Of a DNA stretch of 64,000 nucleotides, positions 23,377 through 31,477 are shown one piece after another. Made by a program: the position numbers and the translations under genes. The notes below the pieces were generated by a model, which was not told the DNA's origin, made no database searches, and saw only the letters and a program-made list of their open reading frames with translations. The stretch comes from CAXMST01 sp038206985 (lineage in GTDB: Bacteria; Actinomycetota; Thermoleophilia; Solirubrobacterales; 70-9): the NCBI GenBank assembly GCA_038206985.1, contig JBBRAH010000001.1:132091-196090 (forward strand). Direction: 5' to 3'. Within the stretch, counting starts at the first letter, position 1; each line of letters opens with the position of its first letter.

Positions 23377-24675
23377 TCAGTCTCGGTCCAAGTCTTGCGC
23401 GGTTCGCCCGCCGCGGGCCAGAGCGGAGGCGCCGTGCACGACGAAGCCCTCCGCGGCGGCGATCCTCGCCACCACGCCCCCCAGTTCGACGGCACTCTCC
23501 TGACTCATTTCCACGACGCTGATCCTGCGCCGGAAGGTTCCCGGCCCCAATGGACCGGTGAAGCGCCCCGCGCCGCCCGTCGGGAGCACGTGGTTGGAGC
23601 CCGCAGCGTAGTCGCCGAAGGCGGTCGCGCCCTCGGGCCCGACAAAGATGCAACCCGCGGTGGTGATGCCCGGGACCAGCGCCTCGGGGTTCGCGCAACT
23701 CAGCTGGAGGTGCTCGGGAGCCAGGGCCTGGGCGAGCTCGGCGGCGGGCTCGATGCCCGGCGCGAGCACGATGCTCACCGGCGCATCGTGCACGCTCGGC
23801 TCGCGCGCCGCGACCCGCTCGATCTCCGCGGTCAGCTCCTCGGCGCTCGTCTCATCGGTGCAGATGACCGTGAGCAGGCCATCGTCGCCGTGCTCGGCCT
23901 GGGCACACACGTCGAGCGCCAGCCACTCGGCCGGCACGCTCCCGTCGGCCACGACGACGAGTTCGGAGGGACCCGCGTAGCCGTCGATCCCGGCATCCCG
24001 GCTCACGGCCAGCTTTGCCTCCTGGACCCAGGGACCGCCGGGCCCGGCGATCACATCGACGCGCTCGATGGACTCGGTTCCGTAGGCGAGGGCGGCGATC
24101 GCGTGAGCGCCACCCACCGCGTAGACCTCGTCCGCGCCCGCGATCTCGGCCGCGGCCAGCACGGCTTCGGTCGGCGTCCCGCCCTCCTGCGGTGGCGACG
24201 CCACAACGACCCGCTCGACCCCTGCGCAGCGCGCGGCGATGGCGCCCATCAGCACGGTCGAGGGGTACGGCGCCCGCCCGCCGGGGACGTAGATCCCGGC
24301 CGCCGCCACGGGCACCTCGGAGATGCTGATCCGCTGACCCTGACCAGGGAGCACCTCGATCGGCTCAGAGGCGCGCTGGGCCTCGGCCACCGCCCCAATG
24401 TTTGCCGCGGCAGCCTCCAGGGCAGCACGCAGTTCCGGATCGAGGGCCTCCAGCGCCTCGGTACAGCGCTCGCGCGCCACGCGGAGATTCTCCGGACGCG
24501 CCCCGTCGTGGCGCTCGCTCAACTCCAGCAGCTGCCGATCGCCACCCTCGCGGATCGCGGCGACGATCTCAGCCACGTCGGCAGCCAGCGCGGCGGGTGC
24601 CGGCACCTCGGCCCGCAAACGGGCCGCCAGTGCGACGGCATCGGCTCCATCCCAGCCGCGGGTCGAGGGTCTCAA
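23377..24675 (-). CDS. hisD: Histidinol dehydrogenase
   Basis: Two-step NAD oxidation of histidinol to histidine. 432 aa. VPGGRAPYPSTVLM near residue 128, CAQAEHGDDG with zinc-ligand Gln/His (about 253-256), EHLQLSCANPEAL, FGDYAAGSNHVLPTGG (Asp ligand) and a C-terminal EGFVVHGAS His ligand. Several loops differ from the consensus but all four metal-ligand positions are kept. TTG start at 24675 overlaps the hisG stop (TTGA). Confidence 0.95.
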   Translation of the reverse strand: MRPSTRGWDGADAVALAARLRAEVPAPAALAADVAEIVAAIREGGDRQLLELSERHDGARPENLRVARERCTEALEALDPELRAALEAAAANIGAVAEAQRASEPIEVLPGQGQRISISEVPVAAAGIYVPGGRAPYPSTVLMGAIAARCAGVERVVVASPPQEGGTPTEAVLAAAEIAGADEVYAVGGAHAIAALAYGTESIERVDVIAGPGGPWVQEAKLAVSRDAGIDGYAGPSELVVVADGSVPAEWLALDVCAQAEHGDDGLLTVICTDETSAEELTAEIERVAAREPSVHDAPVSIVLAPGIEPAAELAQALAPEHLQLSCANPEALVPGITTAGCIFVGPEGATAFGDYAAGSNHVLPTGGAGRFTGPLGPGTFRRRISVVEMSQESAVELGGVVARIAAAEGFVVHGASALARGGRTAQDLDRD

Positions 24676-25352
24676 GCGGCAGCCTCGCGCAGGCGTTCGA
24701 CCATCGCGTCGATCTCATCGACACGTAGCTTGTGGGCGACGCGGTTGGCGATCAGTCGTGCCGTGCATACGGAGATCTGCTCGCGTTCCTCGAGACCGTT
24801 CTCCTCCATCGTGCGGCCCGTATCGACCAGATCGACGATCCCGTCGACGAGGCCGACGAGCGGGGCCAGCTCCACCGAGCCCTTGACCTCGATCACCTCG
24901 ACCTGGCGCCCGGTCTGCTGGAAGTAGCCCTCGGCGATCTTGCGGTACTTGGTCGCGATGCGCATGAAGCCGAGACGGCGTGCCGAGGTCTCCAGGCTGT
25001 CGTCGCCGACGATCGCCGCCAGGACCATCCGGCAGCGCCCGAATCCGAGGTCGGCGAGTTGATAGACCGCGCGATCGGCCTGCTCGTCGAGCACATCCTT
25101 GCCGGTGATACCGAGGTGGGCGGCGCCCGCCTCCACATAGATCGGGACGTCGGAGGGGCGCATCGTGATGATCGTCAGCCCGTCGAGATCGAAAATCAGG
25201 GCCCGCGAATCGCCGCGGGGCTCGCTCGTGTCGAACCCGGCCTTGTCGAGCAGGTCGAGACAGCCCTCGAACAGCGCACCGCGGGGCAGCGCCAGCCGCA
25301 TCTGCTCGCCGGTCTCCAGCCGGTGAGCCATCTGCACGCCCTCCGGGCTCAT
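24672..25352 (-). CDS. hisG: ATP phosphoribosyltransferase, short catalytic form (HisG-S)
   Basis: First committed step of histidine synthesis. 226 aa: the short form without the C-terminal ACT-like regulatory domain. This form needs HisZ, which is encoded immediately upstream. LALPRGALFEGCLDLL at the N-terminus and the PRPP-binding IVDLVDTGRTMEENGL. ATG at 25352 overlaps the hisZ stop (ATGA); the core begins at an internal ATG at 25301, which is an alternative start. Feedback control by histidine is expected to act through the HisZ-HisG octamer. Confidence 0.94.
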   Translation of the reverse strand: MSPEGVQMAHRLETGEQMRLALPRGALFEGCLDLLDKAGFDTSEPRGDSRALIFDLDGLTIITMRPSDVPIYVEAGAAHLGITGKDVLDEQADRAVYQLADLGFGRCRMVLAAIVGDDSLETSARRLGFMRIATKYRKIAEGYFQQTGRQVEVIEVKGSVELAPLVGLVDGIVDLVDTGRTMEENGLEEREQISVCTARLIANRVAHKLRVDEIDAMVERLREAAA

Positions 25353-26365
25353 GTCTGCGCCCCGCCTGCGCTCGGCCCTCCGGCAGCGAGGCGCTCCTCC
25401 TCGGCCTGGGCGATGTGAACGCGCTCGAGGTAGAGGGCGAAACCGGCCGCGGCCTGCGGGCGCCCGAAGCGGCCCATGAGACCGTCATAGCGGCCTCCGC
25501 CTCCGATGATGTGTCCGAGAGCCGGGTCGTAGACCTCGAGGATCGCGCCCGTGTAGTAGCCGAGATCGCGGAGCAGGCCCAGGTCGAGCTGGACGCGGTC
25601 GGCTATCCCTCGGCGCTCGAGCTCGGCGTAGGTGGCGGCGAGCCGCTGCGTCGCGCGCTCGACAGCCGCTCCGCCGATCTCGCGAGCCCGCTCGAGGACA
25701 TCGGCGCCGCCACGCAGCCCTGACAGCTCGACGATCAGATGACGGTCCTTCTCGCTGACGCCGTCCAGGGCGCCCGCCTCGGCCTCGATCGCGACCAGGT
25801 CGTGCGCGGCCAGCCGGTCGAGCAGGTAGTCGCGGCAGGATTCCTCGAGCCCGAGCTCCTCGAGCAACTGACGGAACAGGTCGGCGTCACCGAGCCCGAC
25901 CACGGCGCGGTTCAGACCCACGGCGTCGAGGGAGGCCACCAGCAGCTCGATCACCTCGGCGGTGCCGTCCGGAGCCGGCTCGCCGATCAGCTCGACTCCG
26001 ACCTGGCGGAACTCGCGCAGCTGGCCGCGCTGCGGACGCACGGCGCGGTAGGAGCTGCCGACGTAGAAGACGCGGATCGGGCCCTCTCCGGAGTCCATCC
26101 GATCGGCGACCAGCCGGGCGATCGGCACGGTCATGTCCGTGCGCAGCGCGAGTTGCTCTCCGCCCGCATCCAGGAACCGGTACGCGGACTCCATCACGCG
26201 CTCGTCGCCACGGGCGAGCACGTCGTGGAACTCGATCGCGGGGGTCGAGACCTCGCCGTAGCCGCGCCCTTCGAAGACCTCCCGCAGGGAGGTCTCGATG
26301 CGGCGCAACTCGCGCATCTCCTCGGGCAGGATGTCCCGCGTTCCCTGCGGGATCGGGTGCGTCAC
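25349..26365 (-). CDS. hisZ: ATP phosphoribosyltransferase regulatory subunit (HisRS-like)
   Basis: 338 aa paralogue of the histidyl-tRNA synthetase catalytic core, starting QGTRDILPEEMREL, with LRTDMTVPIARL and GGGGRYDGLMGRFG, but ending without the anticodon-binding domain. Activates and gives histidine sensitivity to short HisG. Encoded directly before hisG with ATGA overlap. The GTG at 26365 overlaps the murA stop (GTGA). A genuine HisRS would be about 420 aa and is not supported here. Confidence 0.92.
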   Translation of the reverse strand: MTHPIPQGTRDILPEEMRELRRIETSLREVFEGRGYGEVSTPAIEFHDVLARGDERVMESAYRFLDAGGEQLALRTDMTVPIARLVADRMDSGEGPIRVFYVGSSYRAVRPQRGQLREFRQVGVELIGEPAPDGTAEVIELLVASLDAVGLNRAVVGLGDADLFRQLLEELGLEESCRDYLLDRLAAHDLVAIEAEAGALDGVSEKDRHLIVELSGLRGGADVLERAREIGGAAVERATQRLAATYAELERRGIADRVQLDLGLLRDLGYYTGAILEVYDPALGHIIGGGGRYDGLMGRFGRPQAAAGFALYLERVHIAQAEEERLAAGGPSAGGAQT

Positions 26366-27678
26366 GGAATCCGCACCTGACCGGTTACGGGCTCGCTTGC
26401 TACCCGCTCGATCCGGGCGCCGAGCGCGCGCAGGCGCTCGTCGATGCGCTCGTAGCCACGGTCGATCTGCACGATGTTGCCGATCTCTGAGGTGCCGTCG
26501 GCGCAGAGGGTTGCAATCAGCATCGCCATGCCCGCCCTGATGTCTGGGCTCTCCACGCGCTCGGCGCGCAAGCGGGTCGGGCCGTTGACGATCGCCCGAT
26601 GTGGGTCACAGAGCGTGATCCGAGCGCCCATCGCGACGAGCTTGTCAGTGAAGAACAGGCGGTTCTCGAACATCTTCTCGAAGATCAGGATCGTGCCCTC
26701 GGCCTGCGTGGCCAGAGCCAGCGCGATCGACGTGAGATCGGCCGGGAAGGCGGGCCACGGCCCATCGTCGATCTTCGGGATCGCGTCGCCGAGATCGTCC
26801 TGAACAGCGAGCTTCTGGTTCGGCGGCACGAGCACGTCGCGACCCTCGATCGTCGATTGCAGGCCGAGCCGCTGGAACTGCCGGCGGATCATCCGCATGT
26901 CGTTCGGCTCGGTGTCGCGGATCCGCAGCTCGCCACCGGTGACGGCTGCAAGCGCCATGAAGCTGCCGACCTCGATGTGGTCGGGGCAGACCCGGTGGTC
27001 GGCGCCGCCGAGACGGTCGCGGCCGTGCACCACCATCACGTTGGAGCCGATCCCGTCGACCTGAGCGCCCATCTTGCAGAGCAGCTGGGCGAGGTCCTGC
27101 ACGTGGGGCTCGGTGGCCGCGTTGGCGATCGTGGTCTCGCCGTCGGTCAGCGCCGCGGCCAGCAGGGCATTCTCGGTGGCCATAACCGAAGGCTCGTCCA
27201 TGAAGATCTCGCAGGGATCGAGCCCTGCGGGCGGGGACGAGAGCTCGATCACCCGGTCGCCCTCGATCCGGGCGCCCATGTCGCGGAAGGCGTCGAGGTG
27301 CGGGTCGAGCCGGCGACGGCCGATCGTGTCGCCGCCGGGCGGCGGCATGCGCACCTCCCCGAACCGGGCGAGCAGCGGGCCCGCGAGCAGGAAGGAAGCG
27401 CGGATCCGAGCCGCGAGGCGCTCGTCCACGTCGGTCTCGGAGACGACGTCCGCCTGCAGCCTGACGTCGTTGACGCCGAGCCACTCGACCTTTACTCCGA
27501 GCCCCGCCAGCAGGGCGATCTGAGCCTCGGTGTCGCGGATTCGAGGCACGTTGCGAAGCACCAGTTCCTCCTCGGTGAGCAGGCAGGCGGCGAGCAGCGG
27601 CAGGGCCGCGTTCTTGTTGCCGGCGGTGGTGATCTCGCCGGAGAGGGGAGCACCGCCCTGAATTACGAACTTCTCCAA
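26362..27678 (-). CDS. murA: UDP-N-acetylglucosamine 1-carboxyvinyltransferase with Asp at the catalytic Cys site
   Basis: First committed step of peptidoglycan synthesis, transfer of enolpyruvate from PEP to UDP-GlcNAc. 438 aa. GNKNAALPLLAACLL (Lys22 and Asn23) at the N-terminus, the loop PPGGDTIGRRRLDPH with Asp117 in the position of the usual catalytic Cys, and IDRGYERID near residue 418. The Cys-to-Asp exchange is known to give intrinsic fosfomycin resistance in mycobacteria and chlamydiae. Its stop overlaps hisZ (GTGA), so cell-wall and histidine genes are coupled. Only 23 bases separate its start from the divergent HD gene. Confidence 0.94.
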   Translation of the reverse strand: MEKFVIQGGAPLSGEITTAGNKNAALPLLAACLLTEEELVLRNVPRIRDTEAQIALLAGLGVKVEWLGVNDVRLQADVVSETDVDERLAARIRASFLLAGPLLARFGEVRMPPPGGDTIGRRRLDPHLDAFRDMGARIEGDRVIELSSPPAGLDPCEIFMDEPSVMATENALLAAALTDGETTIANAATEPHVQDLAQLLCKMGAQVDGIGSNVMVVHGRDRLGGADHRVCPDHIEVGSFMALAAVTGGELRIRDTEPNDMRMIRRQFQRLGLQSTIEGRDVLVPPNQKLAVQDDLGDAIPKIDDGPWPAFPADLTSIALALATQAEGTILIFEKMFENRLFFTDKLVAMGARITLCDPHRAIVNGPTRLRAERVESPDIRAGMAMLIATLCADGTSEIGNIVQIDRGYERIDERLRALGARIERVASEPVTGQVRIP

Positions 27679-27701
27679 AGCTGGGCTAGCCTAGACAACC
27701 C

Positions 27702-28295
27702 ATGACCGAGCCGACGAGAGAAGACGCCTGGGAGCTGCTCTGCGAGTGGACCGCCTCCGATTCGCTCCGCAAGCACGCGCTCGCGGTGGAGACCTGCATG
27801 CGGACCTACGCTCGTATCTGGGGCGAGGACGAGGTGCCCTACGCGGTGACCGGACTGGTGCACGACCTCGACTACGAGCGCTACCCGGATCTCGACACCG
27901 GACATCCGCGGATTGCGCTCGAGGAACTGGCCCGGCTGGAGTATCCGCAGGAGATCATCGATGCCGTCGCCGGCCACGCGGAGTTCCTCGGGGTGCCTCG
28001 CCAGACGCGGATGGCCAAGACCCTCTTCGCCGTCGATGAGCTGTCCGGCTTCGTCACGGCCTGCGCCAAGGTCCGGCCGACCGGGATCGAGGGCATGAAG
28101 GTCAAGTCGGTCCGCAAGAAGCTCAAGCAGCCCTCCTTTGCGGCCAAGGTGGACCGCGGCCAGATCGAACGCGCGATCGCCGAACTGGAGGTTGATGAGA
28201 CCGAGCACATTCAGCGCGTGATCGACGCGCTCAGCGACAACGCCAAGGCCTTGGGTCTGGGGACCGCCGACGTCGGCGCCGAGCAAGGGGCCTGA
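27702..28295 (+). CDS. HD-domain phosphohydrolase
   Basis: 197 aa. HD fold with His in LRKHALAVETCM (about residue 25), the HD pair in GLVHDLDYERYP (about 54-55), and a conserved DTGHPRIALEEL plus GHAEFLG, as in the family of small HD proteins annotated from hydrolase screens. Metal-dependent phosphohydrolase; substrate unknown, likely a nucleotide or phosphorylated metabolite. Start ATG at 27702 with a 23-base divergent gap to murA, which suggests leaderless or very short 5' ends. Confidence 0.85.
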   Translation: MTEPTREDAWELLCEWTASDSLRKHALAVETCMRTYARIWGEDEVPYAVTGLVHDLDYERYPDLDTGHPRIALEELARLEYPQEIIDAVAGHAEFLGVPRQTRMAKTLFAVDELSGFVTACAKVRPTGIEGMKVKSVRKKLKQPSFAAKVDRGQIERAIAELEVDETEHIQRVIDALSDNAKALGLGTADVGAEQGA

Positions 28296-28303
28296 GAGCG
28301 CCG

Positions 28304-29503
28304 ATGCGGCGGGTCTGGAAGGTCGTGGCGACGCTGGCCGTCGTGCTCGGGGTGCTGGTCGTGGTCAACAGCTTCGTGCTCGACAACCAGACCAAGCCCG
28401 CCGTGGTGAATGCCGAAGGCGGGGAGATCGTCGAGGTCGCCTCAGCCCGGCTGCAGGTCGTCGATCAGCCGGCCACCGGCCCGGGCCCGGAGAAGGCACC
28501 GGTCGTCCTCCTGCACTGCTACGCCTGCTCGCTGCACTGGTGGGACGCGGTCGTGCCTCTGATCAACCGCCGGCACCGCGTGATCCGGGTGGACCTGATC
28601 GGCTTCGGCGGCTCGCAGAAGCCACGCAGCGGCTACGAGATCGAGAGCCAGGCGAACGCGGCGGCCGAGGCTCTCAACGGGCTCGGGGTCGAGGGCGCGG
28701 TCGTCGTCGGGCATTCGATGGGTGGTCAGGTGGCGACCCAGTTGGCCGAGAGTGCCAGCCAGATCGTCGACAGGGTCGCCGTGATCGGCACGCCCGCCAC
28801 TACCGAGGACAGCGAGCTGCCCTTTCTTGCCCGCCTCACCTACACCCCGGTGCTCGGGCAGGCCCTCTGGAGGGTGCGGACCGATGGCCTGATCCGCTCC
28901 GGGTATGAGGACGCCTTCGCCCCGGGCTTCGACTTCGAGGCAGCCTTCGAGAACCCCGATCAGGTGGTCGAGGATAACCGGCTGATGACGTTCAGCTCCT
29001 ACGACGCGCCACCCAGGGCCGCCGACGACTTCCTCGAGGCCGAGTCGCTCCCCTCCCGGCTGACACGGGCCGCGGTCCCCTTCCTCGCGATCCTCGGCGC
29101 CGAGGACCAGATCGTCGATACGGACCTCGTGGCCGAGGAGTACGCGGCCGTGCCCGGCGCCCGGATCGAAGTGCTCGCGGGAGTGGGCCACAGCCCCAAC
29201 GTCGAGGCCCCCGCCAAGACCACGAATCTCTTGCTCGGGTTCAGCGCCGGGGCACCCAGGCCTCTGCCGGAGCCCAAAGCCGGCCCGAGCTCAGGTGTGG
29301 GTGAGCGCCAGTCCCAGACCCGGCCCTCGATCGGAGCGAAGAAGGAGGCCAACGCGGCCAAGCGCAGAGCCGCCCAGGAGCGACGGCGGGCGAAGAAGAA
29401 GGCCCGCGCGAAACGCGAGCGTCAGCAGGGCAAGGGCTCAACGAGCGGCAACAAGGGCGGCGGCAAAAAGTCCGGGGACAACAAGCCCAACGGCAACAAG
29501 TGA
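28304..29503 (+). CDS. Membrane-anchored alpha/beta hydrolase with Lys-rich tail
   Basis: 399 aa. N-terminal TM anchor (about 7-26), then an alpha/beta hydrolase: oxyanion strand VVLLHCYACSLHWW, nucleophile Ser in VGHSMGG (about residue 139), Asp in LGAEDQIV and His in GVGHSPN. After residue 305 a 90-residue Lys/Arg/Ala/Gly tail follows. No lid features identify the substrate. The HCYA stretch, in place of the usual HGxx, is slightly unusual. Follows the HD gene by 8 bases in the same direction. The tail resembles those on S2 and the PQQ protein. Confidence 0.85.
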   Translation: MRRVWKVVATLAVVLGVLVVVNSFVLDNQTKPAVVNAEGGEIVEVASARLQVVDQPATGPGPEKAPVVLLHCYACSLHWWDAVVPLINRRHRVIRVDLIGFGGSQKPRSGYEIESQANAAAEALNGLGVEGAVVVGHSMGGQVATQLAESASQIVDRVAVIGTPATTEDSELPFLARLTYTPVLGQALWRVRTDGLIRSGYEDAFAPGFDFEAAFENPDQVVEDNRLMTFSSYDAPPRAADDFLEAESLPSRLTRAAVPFLAILGAEDQIVDTDLVAEEYAAVPGARIEVLAGVGHSPNVEAPAKTTNLLLGFSAGAPRPLPEPKAGPSSGVGERQSQTRPSIGAKKEANAAKRRAAQERRRAKKKARAKRERQQGKGSTSGNKGGGKKSGDNKPNGNK

Positions 29504-29508
29504 GCCGC

Positions 29509-29808
29509 TCAGGAGACTGAGCCGGCGCGCTCCTGCTCTGTCTCTGTCTCTGTCTCTGTGTCAGCGGCGGTTTCAGGCTCATCGTCGGCGACCGGCTCGC
29601 CCGCCACCAGAACGGCCTCCGGGCCGTCCTCGGACTCATCTTCATCCTCATCGCCATCGTCGCGGTCAACGAGCCCGCTGACCGAGTCCTTGAACTCGCG
29701 CATCCCCTTGCCCACCGAGCGCCCGAGCCCGGGGAGCCGCTTGGGGCCGAAGATCACGAGAACGACGAGCAGGACAATCGCCAACTCAAGCGGGCCGATG
29801 TTGGGCAT
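29509..29808 (-). CDS. tatA: TatA/E-type twin-arginine translocase component
   Basis: 99 aa. One N-terminal TM helix (about 6-22, LELAIVLLVVLVIFGPKRLP, with the FGPK hinge), an amphipathic helix (LGRSVGKGMREFKDS), and a very acidic 55-residue tail ending in a Thr-Glu repeat. Forms the pore of the Tat protein export system. AAAGGA precedes the ATG. The tail includes TETETETE, encoded by a CTGTCT simple repeat near 29540-29560. Convergent with the hydrolase, five bases apart; no tatC lies in the window. Confidence 0.9.
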   Translation of the reverse strand: MPNIGPLELAIVLLVVLVIFGPKRLPGLGRSVGKGMREFKDSVSGLVDRDDGDEDEDESEDGPEAVLVAGEPVADDEPETAADTETETETEQERAGSVS

Positions 29809-29930
29809 TTGATGGTCCTTTCTGAATGATCCGGCCGACGAAGCTCCGGCCAGGACTCAGATTAGCGGAACAGACCCGCGGTCCGGACCGGATGCGAGCG
29901 GCGAAGGGGCGACCAACCCAGATCGGCTGC

Positions 29931-30293
29931 TCAGCCCCAGCGACCGCCGGCCTTGGCCCAGGCGCCGAGGTGCTCGACGGTGCAGAACGCGTCCGGGATC
30001 CGGTGCTCGGCACGGTGGCGGACCGCAAGGATGAAGACCGCACCGAGCTCCGCGCCGCACTGCGAACATCCCTTGGCGGGGGCGGCGGGCAGAGGCGATG
30101 GCCCGGAGGCGACCTCGGTCGCCGCCTCCCAACGGGCCCCGGTGATCACCCAGGGGACGATGTGCTCGAGCCGGCAGAAGCTCGCCTGCCGCGCTCCCGC
30201 GGGCTCGTAGACGCGGAAGCCGTCCCCGCGCTCGACGGGCTCGCCGCACCAGGTGCAGAGCTCGGCTCCGGTCATCTGCTCTGCATCGCTCAC
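29931..30293 (-). CDS. Cys-rich, probable zinc-binding protein, unknown function
   Basis: 120 aa with two CxxC pairs: CTWC near residues 13-16 and CSQC near 75-78. Additional Cys/His residues (SFCRLEH, AFCTVEH) follow each, so the protein looks like an internal duplication of a zinc-binding module, each ending in a Phe-Cys-x-x-Glu-His motif. No named domain recognised. ATG at 30293, divergent from the dehydrogenase gene at 30339. Resembles small zinc-ribbon proteins. Confidence 0.65.
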   Translation of the reverse strand: MSDAEQMTGAELCTWCGEPVERGDGFRVYEPAGARQASFCRLEHIVPWVITGARWEAATEVASGPSPLPAAPAKGCSQCGAELGAVFILAVRHRAEHRIPDAFCTVEHLGAWAKAGGRWG

Positions 30294-30338
30294 TCCCCCA
30301 GCTTCTCAGCTCGGCGCCCGGATATATAGATTGGCGCG

Positions 30339-31466
30339 GTGACCCCGATTCGCATAGTCGTTCTCGACGGGGACGAGACCGGCCAGGAGTTGCTCGACGC
30401 ATCGCTGCGCGTGCTCGATCCCGACGTCGTTGGCCTTGAGCTCGAGCTCAAGCATTTCGACCTCGGCCTCGAGAACCGGCGCGCGACAGGCAACGAGGTC
30501 TGCACCGAGGCAGCGGCCGCCATACGTGAGGCCGGGCTCGGCCTCAAGGCCGCCACGATCACGCCGGAGGGCGCCGACGATGTCGGCTCTCCGAACAGGC
30601 TGATCCGCGAGGGCATCGACGGCACCGTGATCGTGCGCACCGGTCGGCGGATCCCCGGCGTCACTCCGATCGCCGGCGTGCATCACCCGATCTCGGTCTG
30701 CCGGATGGCGGTCGGGGACGCCTATGGCGCCAAGGAGTGGCGCGAGAGCGAGGATGGCGAGGAGGTCGCCTACCGCACCGAGCGCATCACCCGCCGCGTT
30801 TGCGCCGCGGTCTCCGAGCACAGCTTCCAGACCGCGGCCAAGCTCGGGGCCAAGGTCTACGGCGGCCCGAAGTGGACGGTCAGCCCCACCTACGAGGGCA
30901 TGCTCAAGGAGGAGATGGACGCTGCCGCCAAGCGCCACCCCGAGATCGCCTACCAGCCCGTGCTGATCGACGCGACCTACGCCGGCCTGGTCAGCGGCGC
31001 CGCCGCCGAGCCGCTCGTGATCCCGACCCTGAACCGCGACGGCGATCTGCTCAGCGACCTGGTGATGCCAATGTTCGGCTCGATCGCGGGAGCCGAGTCG
31101 GTCCTGCTCGGGCTCGACGACGATCTGCAGCCGGCGGTCGCGATGGCCGAAGCCCCACATGGCACCGCCCCCGCCCTCCTCGGCAAGGACATCGCCAACC
31201 CAATGGCGATGGTGCTCGCCTGCGCCGCGGTGCTCCACTACGCCGGTGATCGCGGCGGCAACGACTCCGGTGAGGCCGAGCTCGCATCGCGGGCGATCTA
31301 CGAGGCCACTCTCGAAGCCGCCGCGGCGGGGATCCGCACCCCCGACCTCGGTGGTCAGGCAGGCACCACGGAGTTCTGCGACGAGGTCGCCCGGCGGGTC
31401 AGCGCCAAGCGCGACGTCTGGTCGAGTCTCGGCGGCACACGGCGCCCCGCGACCGGAAAGGCTTAG
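30339..31466 (+). CDS. Isocitrate/isopropylmalate dehydrogenase family protein
   Basis: 375 aa. VVLDGDETGQELL start, conserved catalytic residues in the AYRTERITRR region, GGPKWTVSPTYEGML (Lys), VLIDATYAG (Asp) and NRDGDLLSDLV (Asp pair), then EAPHGTAPALLGKDIANPMAMVLA. It is clearly a beta-decarboxylating dehydrogenase. The substrate-selecting segment (SPNRLIREGIDGTVIVRTGRR) does not match the LeuB or Icd patterns I know, so the substrate is open. Located upstream of a branched-chain amino acid transporter, which could favour an isopropylmalate-like role. GTG start at 30339. Confidence 0.82.
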   Translation: MTPIRIVVLDGDETGQELLDASLRVLDPDVVGLELELKHFDLGLENRRATGNEVCTEAAAAIREAGLGLKAATITPEGADDVGSPNRLIREGIDGTVIVRTGRRIPGVTPIAGVHHPISVCRMAVGDAYGAKEWRESEDGEEVAYRTERITRRVCAAVSEHSFQTAAKLGAKVYGGPKWTVSPTYEGMLKEEMDAAAKRHPEIAYQPVLIDATYAGLVSGAAAEPLVIPTLNRDGDLLSDLVMPMFGSIAGAESVLLGLDDDLQPAVAMAEAPHGTAPALLGKDIANPMAMVLACAAVLHYAGDRGGNDSGEAELASRAIYEATLEAAAAGIRTPDLGGQAGTTEFCDEVARRVSAKRDVWSSLGGTRRPATGKA

Positions 31467-31477
31467 GATCGGTCCAG

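Noticed and set aside
22996..24927. 643-codon plus-strand frame over hisB/hisD
   Set aside because: Antisense shadow of two clear his genes; low-complexity Arg/His/Gly product.
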